Source: an uncultured Oscillibacter sp.
Lineage (GTDB): Bacteria > Bacillota > Clostridia > Oscillospirales > Oscillospiraceae
Length of the DNA stretch: 9,832 nt
Assembly: GCA_910588175.1 (NCBI GenBank)
Contig: CAJUQQ010000066.1
Coordinates: 1-9,832 of the forward strand
Reading direction: 5' to 3'
In this document: positions 1 through 4,468 of the stretch, piece after piece
How the letters are laid out: the number at the start of each line of letters is the position of its first letter
How positions within the stretch are numbered: position 1 is the first letter of the stretch
Notes under the pieces: model-generated
Told to the model about the DNA's origin: nothing
The model's database searches: none
What the model saw: only the letters and a program-made list of their open reading frames with translations
Position numbers and translations under genes: made by a program

Positions 1-484
1 GCATCAGCTCCGCCGCCTTCCGGTTGGAGCGGATGGCCTCCTTCCCGCCCCGGAGAATGCAGACGTTGCCGGATTTCAGGCACAGCGCCGCCGCATCCAC
101 GGTGACGTTGGGCCGGGCCTCGAAGATGATGGCCACCACGCCCAGGGGCACCCGCCGCCGCCCGATGATGAGCCCGTTGGGCCGGGTCTCCATCTTGTCC
201 ACTTTTCCGATGGGGTCCGGCAAAGCGGCGACCTGCCGCACGGCCTCCACAATCCCGGCAATCCGCTCCTCCGTCAGAGTCAGCCGGTCCAGCATGGCGG
301 AGCGCATCCCCGCCTCCCTGGCGGCGGCGATGTCCTCCGCGTTGGCGGCCAGCCACTCGTCCCGCCGCTCCGTCAAGATGTCCGCGATGGCCTCCAGCGC
401 GGCGTTTTTCCTCGCCGTCCCGGCGGCGGCCAGCGTATAGGACGCGGCCTTGGCCCTCCGGCCCTGTTCCTGCAATGCCGTCAT
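1..484 (-). CDS. proA: Gamma-glutamyl phosphate reductase, N-terminal part (runs off left edge)
   Basis: ProA reduces gamma-glutamyl phosphate to glutamate-5-semialdehyde with NADPH, the second step of proline synthesis, in the cytoplasm. The ATG is at 484-482, and 161 codons are visible before the window edge. The N-terminus reads MTALQEQGRRAKAAS, followed by a helical region rich in Ala and Glu, then the conserved PLGVVAIIFEARPNVTVDAA stretch (roughly residues 113-132), LCLKSGN, and ILRGGKEA with SNRKAAELM. All are characteristic of the ProA aldehyde-dehydrogenase fold. The catalytic cysteine lies further downstream and is not visible. The start is supported by a strong ribosome binding site (AAGGAGGG, about 6 bases upstream) and by an ATGA overlap with the stop of the preceding acetyltransferase gene, suggesting translational coupling. 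No frameshift is seen in the visible part. Identity is nearly certain, and proB two genes upstream agrees with it. Confidence 0.95.
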   Translation of the reverse strand, partial: MTALQEQGRRAKAASYTLAAAGTARKNAALEAIADILTERRDEWLAANAEDIAAAREAGMRSAMLDRLTLTEERIAGIVEAVRQVAALPDPIGKVDKMETRPNGLIIGRRRVPLGVVAIIFEARPNVTVDAAALCLKSGNVCILRGGKEAIRSNRKAAELM

Positions 485-1095
485 GACAATCCCTCCTTAT
501 CAGCTTCCGCCCGCCGGTTTTCCCGCAGAATCCGGCAGGGGTTTCCCAGGGCGATTACGCCGCTGGGGATATCCTTGGTGACGACGCTCCCCGCTCCGAC
601 GACCACGTTGTCCCCGATGGTCACGCCGGGCATGATGACGGCTCCGCCCCCGATCCAGACGTTGTCGCCGATGATCACCGGGGCCGTCCGGGTTTTGCAG
701 AAGGCGAAGGAGCCGTCCTCCCGGGGTTCGCCGAAGCGGTCCGCCGGGTGGGTGGGGTGAAAGGCGGTGTAAATCTGCACCCCGGGGGCAATGAGGGCGT
801 TCTTTCCAATGACAATCCGGTTGTCGTCCAGAAAGACGCAGTTCATGTTGATCTCACAGTTGTCCCCCAGATAGATGTTATGGCCGTAGTCCACAAAAAA
901 CGGAGGCGTGACCCACACGTTTTTCCCCCGTCCGCCCAGGAGCCTGGTCAGAATCCGGTCCTTCTCCGCCAGATCCCGGGAGTCCAGCCGGTTGTAGTCC
1001 CGGACCAGGTCCTTGGCCGTGTGCCACCGGTCCAGCAGCTCCGGGTCCCCGCAGTCGTAGAGCAGGCCCGCCAGCATTTTCTCCCGCTCCGTCAC
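481..1095 (-). CDS. Maltose/galactoside O-acetyltransferase-like protein (left-handed beta-helix) inside the proline operon
   Basis: A 204-residue acyltransferase of the LacA/Maa/NodL group, which transfers acetyl from acetyl-CoA to a hydroxyl, usually on a sugar; the substrate cannot be read from sequence. The N-terminus (TEREKMLAGLLYDCGDPEL) is the Mac domain that precedes the catalytic fold in this family. Residues about 60-195 are hexapeptide repeats (IGKNALIAPGVQI, IIGDNVWIGGGAVIMPGV, IGDNVVVGAGSVV) ending in ALGNPCRIL. H113 in FHPTHP is placed like the catalytic His of LacA. The GTG start at 1095 is chosen because it overlaps the proB stop (GTGA), has an AAAGGA site about 8 bases upstream, and restores the family's usual (M)TEKEKM N-terminus. 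An ATG at 1077 would cut into the Mac domain. The gene ends in an ATGA overlap with proA, so the three genes are one transcription unit. An acetyltransferase here is not part of known proline synthesis. Confidence 0.9.
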   Translation of the reverse strand: MTEREKMLAGLLYDCGDPELLDRWHTAKDLVRDYNRLDSRDLAEKDRILTRLLGGRGKNVWVTPPFFVDYGHNIYLGDNCEINMNCVFLDDNRIVIGKNALIAPGVQIYTAFHPTHPADRFGEPREDGSFAFCKTRTAPVIIGDNVWIGGGAVIMPGVTIGDNVVVGAGSVVTKDIPSGVIALGNPCRILRENRRAEADKEGLS

Positions 1096-1907
1096 AGCGC
1101 GCCGTCCTTTCCCGCCGCGATGAACCGCGTCCCGATGTCCTGCCCCTCCGCGATGCCGTAAAGCTCCTCGGGCCGCTGGCCGTTGGTAATCACCATGTCG
1201 CACCCGGACTCCATGGCGATTTTCGCGGCGGAGAGCTTGGTGGCCATGCCGCCGGTGCCCCGCCAGGTCCCCGCGCCCCCGGCCATCTCCAGAATTTCCG
1301 GCGTCAGCTCCGTGACGCGGTGGAGGAGCCTGGCTCCGGGGTCCTTTTTGGGGTCCCGGTCATAGAGACCGTCAATGTCGCTGAGGAGGACCAGCAGGTC
1401 CGCCCCGCAGAGCTCCGCCACAATGGCGGAGAGGGTGTCGTTGTCTCCCAGGACCTTGTGGTGCCCCGTCTCGATCTCGGCGGAGGAGACGGAGTCGTTT
1501 TCGTTCACCACCGGCAGGACCCCCAGCTCCAGAAGGCTGGTAAAGGTGTTTTTCAGATGCTCCGCCCGGACCGGGTCCTCCACGTCCTCCCCGGTGAGGA
1601 GAATCTGGGCCACGGTGCAGTTGTACTCGGAAAAGAGCTTGTCGTAAATGTGCATCATCCGGCACTGGCCCACCGCCGCCGCGGCCTGCTTCATCCGCAG
1701 GGCCCGGGGCCGCTCGTCCAGGCCCAGCCGGGCCGTGCCCACAGCGATGGCCCCGGAGGTCACCAAAATCACCTCGTGCCCGCCGCCGCTGAGGTCCGCC
1801 AATACCCGGACCAGCCGTTCCATGCTCCGCAGGTCCAGACTGCCGGAGCTGTGGGTCAGGGTGGAGGTGCCCACCTTGACCACCACCCGCCGTTTTTGTT
1901 CGTTCAT
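1092..1907 (-). CDS. proB: Glutamate 5-kinase, short form without PUA domain
   Basis: ProB phosphorylates the gamma-carboxyl of glutamate with ATP, the first and usually feedback-inhibited step of proline synthesis. The 271-residue protein shows the amino acid kinase fold: VVVKVGTSTLT near the N-terminus (K11 phosphate contact), LVTSGAIAVG, MKQAAAAVGQ, VNENDSVSSAEIE followed by GDNDTLSAIVA, LLSDIDGLYDRDP, and GTGGMATKLSAAKIA in the nucleotide-binding part. It ends at FIAAGKDGAL, where Escherichia coli ProB (about 367 residues) continues into a C-terminal PUA domain, so the PUA domain is absent. The ATG at 1907-1905 has a GGGAGG site 6-7 bases upstream. An in-frame extension to 2066 has no ribosome binding site and runs through the promoter and the upstream hairpin, so it was rejected. 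It is the first gene of the operon; its stop overlaps the next GTG start. Identity is very secure. Confidence 0.96.
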   Translation of the reverse strand: MNEQKRRVVVKVGTSTLTHSSGSLDLRSMERLVRVLADLSGGGHEVILVTSGAIAVGTARLGLDERPRALRMKQAAAAVGQCRMMHIYDKLFSEYNCTVAQILLTGEDVEDPVRAEHLKNTFTSLLELGVLPVVNENDSVSSAEIETGHHKVLGDNDTLSAIVAELCGADLLVLLSDIDGLYDRDPKKDPGARLLHRVTELTPEILEMAGGAGTWRGTGGMATKLSAAKIAMESGCDMVITNGQRPEELYGIAEGQDIGTRFIAAGKDGAL

Positions 1908-1943
1908 AGACCGCCTCCCGCCCCACGGGCCTGATTTTCCCCC

Positions 1944-1952
1944 AGTATAGCA
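1944..1952 (-). promoter_or_regulatory. Likely extended -10 promoter of the proB operon
   Basis: Read on the minus strand the bases are TGCTATACT, an extended -10 (TG-N-TATACT), 37 bases upstream of the proB ATG. No good -35 box is seen at 16-18 bases (best is TTTCCT), which the TG extension could offset. A start of transcription near 1937 would give a leader of about 30 bases. This is inference from motif and position. Confidence 0.5.
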
Positions 1953-1988
1953 CGCCGGGGCGAAAAAGGAAAGCCCGGAGTACGCAGG

Positions 1989-2019
1989 AAACCGGCGGAG
2001 CCATACGGTCCGCCGGTTT
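1989..2019. terminator. Hairpin between the small membrane gene and proB (terminator-like)
   Basis: AAACCGGCGGA (1989-1999) and TCCGCCGGTTT (2009-2019) form a perfect 11-bp stem with a 9-base loop. It lies 4 bases past the stop of the minus-strand small gene, so it probably ends that transcript. The U-rich side is better on the plus strand (five T at 2017-2021) than on the minus strand, where the U run lies only within the stem. The direction of termination is therefore uncertain. Confidence 0.5.
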
Positions 2020-2023
2020 TTCG

Positions 2024-2236
2024 TTATCCGCGCTTTTCTGCCTTTGCCTCCCGCCGCTTCCGGCACGACCGGAAGATCGTATAATAGAACAGGAAGGCCA
2101 CAGCCGCTCCCCCCGCCAGCTCCGCGGTGTGGAAGCCCGCCACGCCGGTCAAGGCCATCTGCCCCGCGATGACCACTGCCACCGACAAAATCCCCAGCGC
2201 GATTCCCTTCATCATATCCTTCATTGTATTTTTCAT
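2024..2236 (-). CDS. Small two-helix membrane protein of unknown function
   Basis: A 70-residue protein that I do not recognise. After a short basic N-terminus rich in Met and Lys (MKNTMKDMMKG) come two hydrophobic segments, about residues 12-33 (ALGILSVAVVIAGQMAL) and 41-58 (LAGGAAVAFLFYYTIF). A strongly basic tail follows (RSCRKRREAKAEKRG), predicting a cytoplasmic C-terminus by the positive-inside rule. The ATG at 2236-2234 is preferred because GGAGG lies 7-8 bases upstream. A longer in-frame reading to 2305 crosses the likely -10 box and has no ribosome binding site. The gene is divergent from the tepA-like gene and shares its regulatory region, and a hairpin follows its stop. No enzymatic motif is visible. 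It is likely real given its start signals, promoter and membrane-protein pattern. Confidence 0.7.
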   Translation of the reverse strand: MKNTMKDMMKGIALGILSVAVVIAGQMALTGVAGFHTAELAGGAAVAFLFYYTIFRSCRKRREAKAEKRG

Positions 2237-2275
2237 TGTTTTCTCCTCCGTTTCTGTTCTCTTGGAACTGATGTC

Positions 2276-2305
2276 AGTATAGCAAACCGCCGCCGGCGCT
2301 GCCAT
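2276..2305 (-). promoter_or_regulatory. Possible promoter of the small membrane protein gene
   Basis: On the minus strand ATGGCA (2305-2300) and TATACT (2281-2276) are separated by 18 bases. The -10 is preceded by TGC, giving the same TGCTATACT extended -10 as upstream of proB. The leader would be about 33 bases. Confidence 0.45.
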
Positions 2306-2313
2306 CGATCTTC

Positions 2314-2350
2314 CTTACATTTTCCCGCCGTATCTTACAATGCTGTAAGA
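2314..2350 (+). promoter_or_regulatory. Possible tepA promoter with TTACA-N4-TGTAA dyad over the -10
   Basis: CTTACA (2314-2319), a 16-base gap and TACAAT (2336-2341) make a plausible sigma-70-type promoter. A perfect 7-bp dyad, TCTTACA (2333-2339) and TGTAAGA (2344-2350) with 4 bases between, covers the -10 and the probable start site. A repressor bound there would block tepA and might also affect the divergent gene. The dyad is directly visible; its regulatory role is inference. Confidence 0.45.
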
Positions 2351-2418
2351 TTCCGCCGGGCGCGGGTAATTTCCGAAAAACCGCAAAAGCTACCTTCACG
2401 AAAGGAAGGTTGCTGACT

Positions 2419-3132
2419 ATGACCAAATCCACCAAGCCCGCCGAGCCGGAAACCGATACACAGAACGAGGCCGTCCAGAGCATCCTGGACTTCGGCTCCG
2501 CCATGACGGCCACGCCTCACGGAAACGTTTACTGTCTGACCATCATCGGCCAGATCGAGGGCCACATCACCGCCTCCTCCAGTACAAAAACCACCAAGTA
2601 CGAGCATGTCCTCCCCCTCCTGGCCAAGCTGGAGGAGTCCGACGAGGTGGCGGGAGTCCTCTTTCTCCTGAACACCGTGGGCGGGGATGTGGAGGCGGGC
2701 CTGGCCATCGCGGAGCTCATCGCCGGGATGACCAAGCCCACCGTCTCCATTGTCCTGGGAGGCAGCCACTCCATCGGCGTGCCTCTGGCGGTGGCCGCCC
2801 GTCGGAGCTTCGCCGTGCCCTCCGCCGCCATGACCATCCACCCCGTCCGGATGAGCGGCACCGTTATCGCCGCGCCCCAGACCTACAGCTACTTCCAGCG
2901 GCTCCAGGACCGGATTGTGTCCTTTGTGGCGGGACACAGCCACATCAGCGGCGGGGACTTCCAGGACTTGATGCTGAAAAAGGACGACATGGCCGCCGAC
3001 GTGGGCAGCGTGATTTACGGCGAGGAGGCGGTGCGGCTGGGCCTCATCGACCAGGTAGGGGGCCTTTCCGACGGGCTCAGCTGGCTCTACGGGGAGATTG
3101 ACGCGGGAAAGAAAAAGCGGAAGAAGAAGTAA
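2419..3132 (+). CDS. tepA: ClpP-like serine protease, TepA family
   Basis: A 237-residue member of the ClpP/crotonase superfamily, closest in pattern to Bacillus TepA (YmfB, translocation-enhancing protein). TepA is a cytosolic ClpP-like peptidase associated with protein export and spore-related processes. Features in order: a variable N-terminus of about 45 residues; a substrate-binding strand region with GVLFLLNTVGGDVEAGLAIAE, the usual (N)xxGG(D/S) element of the fold; VLGGSHSIGVPLAVAA, where S118 aligns with the ClpP nucleophile; MTIHPVR, where H141 fits the catalytic His; and EEAVRLGLIDQVGG near the C-terminus. The protein ends in KKKRKKK, an unusual basic tail. The ATG at 2419 is preferred over a TTG three codons upstream because AAAGGAAGG (2401-2409) then has standard spacing. 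In many Firmicutes tepA sits beside ftsK/spoIIIE, but here it stands alone. The family is secure; the biological role is less so. Confidence 0.88.
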   Translation: MTKSTKPAEPETDTQNEAVQSILDFGSAMTATPHGNVYCLTIIGQIEGHITASSSTKTTKYEHVLPLLAKLEESDEVAGVLFLLNTVGGDVEAGLAIAELIAGMTKPTVSIVLGGSHSIGVPLAVAARRSFAVPSAAMTIHPVRMSGTVIAAPQTYSYFQRLQDRIVSFVAGHSHISGGDFQDLMLKKDDMAADVGSVIYGEEAVRLGLIDQVGGLSDGLSWLYGEIDAGKKKRKKK

Positions 3133-3179
3133 GGCGCTTGCGGGGCTCCTCCTCCCGAGACCATGGCATTCCCGAAAGA

Positions 3180-3248
3180 GGTCCGCCCCTGCGGTCCATT
3201 TACCGGGAGAGAACTCCGTGCAGGGGCGGACCTGCGTGTCCGCCCTGC
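3180..3248. repeat. Palindromic GGGGCGGACC intergenic repeat, copy 1 (two alternative hairpins)
   Basis: GGTCCGCCCCTGC (3180-3192) is the exact reverse complement of GCAGGGGCGGACC (3220-3232), a 13-bp stem with a 27-base loop. The second arm can instead pair with GTCCGCCCTGC (3238-3248), with one bulged G, giving a tighter hairpin. The core GGGGCGGACCTGCG-GTCCGCCC recurs at 4273-4306. Such GC-rich palindromes between genes resemble REP-type dispersed repeats. Lying just after tepA it may also protect or end that transcript, but no T-run follows. Confidence 0.75.
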
Positions 3249-3256
3249 CCCCTTCT

Positions 3257-3278
3257 CCTCACCGGATGCCAGGTGAGG
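3257..3278 (+). terminator. Weak terminator-like hairpin after tepA
   Basis: CCTCACC (3257-3263) pairs with GGTGAGG (3272-3278) around an 8-base loop and is followed by GAAATTTTAT. A 7-bp stem and a short broken T-run make it a weak candidate for the end of the tepA transcript. Confidence 0.4.
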
Positions 3279-3309
3279 GAAATTTTATCATTCTTTTAGT
3301 AAAATATAC

Positions 3310-3338
3310 TTGACAAATAGACGTATTAGAATTACAAT
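3310..3338 (+). promoter_or_regulatory. Near-consensus sigma-70-type promoter
   Basis: TTGACA (3310-3315), exactly 17 bases, then TACAAT (3333-3338). The flanks are AT-rich, in contrast to the GC-rich surroundings. The transcript would start near 3345, about 28 bases before the next ATG. This is among the best promoter matches in the window and should drive the three genes up to 4270. Confidence 0.82.
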
Positions 3339-3372
3339 GACCATACAAACAGAAAACAAGGAGGACTTTTTG

Positions 3373-3540
3373 ATGAACCGTTTTGAGAAGGTATACAGCC
3401 AGGGAGCCATAGAGGTCATGGAAATCTGGGTGGATACGGAGACCGGCGTCCACTACGTGTTTCACAGAAACGGGAACGCGGCGGGCTTTACGCCTCTGCT
3501 GGACCCGGAAGGCAAGCCGGTCGTCACGCGGCAGGCGTAA
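3373..3540 (+). CDS. Small DUF6440-like protein
   Basis: A 55-residue protein beginning MNRFEKVYSQGAIEVMEI. The pattern RFEKVYS, then WVDTETGVHYVF, then GFTPLLDPEGKPVV matches the small Firmicute proteins grouped as DUF6440, whose function is unknown. It looks complete: the ATG at 3373 has a strong AAGGAGGA site (3358-3365) with 7-base spacing, and the length is normal for the family. There is no signal peptide or membrane segment; a compact beta-rich fold is likely. It is the first gene behind a near-consensus promoter and lies 17 bases upstream of a membrane protein gene, so the two are probably co-transcribed. The family call comes from recognition of the motif pattern, not from a search. 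Confidence 0.8.
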   Translation: MNRFEKVYSQGAIEVMEIWVDTETGVHYVFHRNGNAAGFTPLLDPEGKPVVTRQA

Positions 3541-3557
3541 GCGGAGGGAGGATTTTT

Positions 3558-4079
3558 ATGGAGCGCTACCATGCCGGGATGCTGTGCGGGCTCACGGTGG
3601 GGATTCTTGCCGGCCTGCTCTTTGTCGCGTTCCTCTTTAAGAAAAAGATTCTGGACATGCACTTCGACGAGCGGCAGGAGCGGGCCCGGGGCAAGGCCTT
3701 CCAGTACGGCTTCTTCACCATGATTATATCCACCTACTTCTACGCCGTCTCGGACATCATGCTTGGACACTGGTGCGACACGATGGTGGGGGTGTCCCTC
3801 TGTATTGCTTTAGCCATATGCGTCTTCGCCATTACCTGCATTCTGAAGGACGCTTACCTCAGCCTCCGGGAGAAGCCCCGGACGCTCATGACCTTCTTCG
3901 CATTGCTGTCCATCATCAACCTGGGCTTTGGCTTCATGTTCCACATCTCCCCCGGCCTGACGGAAAACGGCGTGCTGACTTATCGGGCGGTGAACCCCAT
4001 CATGGGGACGGCGACCCTGGTGATTCTCATCGTGTACATCGTCAATTACCTCCTCCGCCTCCGGGAGGAGGAGGAATGA
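3558..4079 (+). CDS. Five-helix membrane protein with FDERQ motif
   Basis: A 173-residue integral membrane protein of unknown function. Predicted helices lie at about residues 7-27, 49-69, 77-96, 109-129 and 146-165. Between the first two is a conserved-looking hydrophilic loop, MHFDERQERARGKAFQYGFF (residues 34-53). It resembles the (F)DERQ-x-x-x-RGKA-x-x-Y motif seen in small Firmicute membrane proteins that are commonly encoded next to a short XRE regulator. The loop has a high density of charged residues and may be the functional site, but no known catalytic motif is seen. The C-terminus is acidic (LREEEE). The ATG at 3558 has a GGAGGGAGGA site just upstream. Its stop overlaps the start of the downstream regulator (ATGA), implying coupled synthesis. 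Membrane location is secure; function is unknown. Confidence 0.85.
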   Translation: MERYHAGMLCGLTVGILAGLLFVAFLFKKKILDMHFDERQERARGKAFQYGFFTMIISTYFYAVSDIMLGHWCDTMVGVSLCIALAICVFAITCILKDAYLSLREKPRTLMTFFALLSIINLGFGFMFHISPGLTENGVLTYRAVNPIMGTATLVILIVYIVNYLLRLREEEE

Positions 4080-4270
4080 AAAATCTGCGTATGAAGGCCG
4101 CCCGGGCCGCCCGGGACCTGAGCCAGCAGGAGTTGGCGGAGGCGGTGGGGGTTTCCCGCCAGACCATCAACGCCATTGAAAAGGGAGACTACAATCCCAC
4201 CATTAAGCTCTGCGTCAGCATTTGCCGGACCCTGGGCAAGACTCTGGACGAGCTCTTTTGGGAGGGATGA
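4076..4270 (+). CDS. Small XRE-family helix-turn-helix regulator
   Basis: A 64-residue DNA-binding protein made almost entirely of one Cro/C1-type helix-turn-helix. LSQQELAEAVGVSRQTINAI (residues 15-34) is the canonical HTH, followed by EKGDYNPTIKLCVSICRTLG and KTLDELF. This short-regulator type (YozG/YgzD-like) typically lacks a sensor domain and is often paired with a small membrane protein that may carry the signal. Here it overlaps the five-helix gene by four bases (ATGA) and has a purine-rich GGAGGAGGA site just upstream, formed by the Glu codons ending that gene. It may regulate its own operon; no operator for it could be identified with certainty. The family is very secure; the target genes are unknown. 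Confidence 0.93.
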   Translation: MKNLRMKAARAARDLSQQELAEAVGVSRQTINAIEKGDYNPTIKLCVSICRTLGKTLDELFWEG

Positions 4271-4272
4271 CC

Positions 4273-4306
4273 GTAAAGGGGCGGACCTGCGGGTCCGCCC
4301 CTTTAC
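4273..4306. repeat. Palindromic GGGGCGGACC intergenic repeat, copy 2
   Basis: GTAAAGGGGCGGACC (4273-4287) and GGTCCGCCCCTTTAC (4292-4306) form a perfect 15-bp stem with a TGCG tetraloop, two bases past the stop of the HTH gene. It shares the core of the repeat at 3220-3248. No T-run follows (GAACC), so it is a poor intrinsic terminator although it may stabilise the 3' end of the transcript. Confidence 0.8.
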
Positions 4307-4374
4307 GAACCTTTAGGAAACACTTTCACAGAGACCAGGCTAAACGATTACGTAAAATTTATGGAATTCTAACC

Positions 4375-4403
4375 TACCCAGAAGGGGAAGACTCTTGTAT
4401 AAT
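4375..4403 (+). promoter_or_regulatory. Likely pyk promoter
   Basis: A perfect TATAAT (4398-4403), preceded by TG, lies 65 bases upstream of the pyk ATG. The best -35 at 17 bases is TACCCA (4375-4380), only 3 of 6 matches, so an activator or the -10 context may matter. An 8-base palindrome TTACGTAA sits at 4348-4355, upstream of the -35. Confidence 0.55.
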
Positions 4404-4434
4404 AAGGAATTGCAGGAACGAGTTTTTAGGTTTC

Positions 4435-4453
4435 GGATTCCAAGGGGGAATCC
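4435..4453 (+). promoter_or_regulatory. Leader hairpin directly abutting the pyk ribosome binding site
   Basis: GGATTCC (4435-4441) and GGAATCC (4447-4453) form a 7-bp stem with loop AAGGG. The AAGGAGG site (4454-4460) begins at the next base, 8 bases before the ATG. The loop itself carries an SD-like AAGGGGG run overlapping the second arm. It could tune initiation or mRNA stability; that role is inference. Confidence 0.5.
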
Positions 4454-4468
4454 AAGGAGGAATTTCAT

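Noticed and set aside
1908..2066. N-terminal extension of ProB
   Set aside because: The extra residues have no family match, run through the promoter and a hairpin, and lack a ribosome binding site; the ATG at 1907 has a good one.
3180..4306. CRISPR array
   Set aside because: The two repeat copies are over 1 kb apart, palindromic, and separated by genes rather than spacers.
4307..4434. Riboswitch or T-box in the pyk upstream region
   Set aside because: The leader after the TATAAT box is only about 60 bases, with one short hairpin and no recognisable aptamer or anti-terminator.
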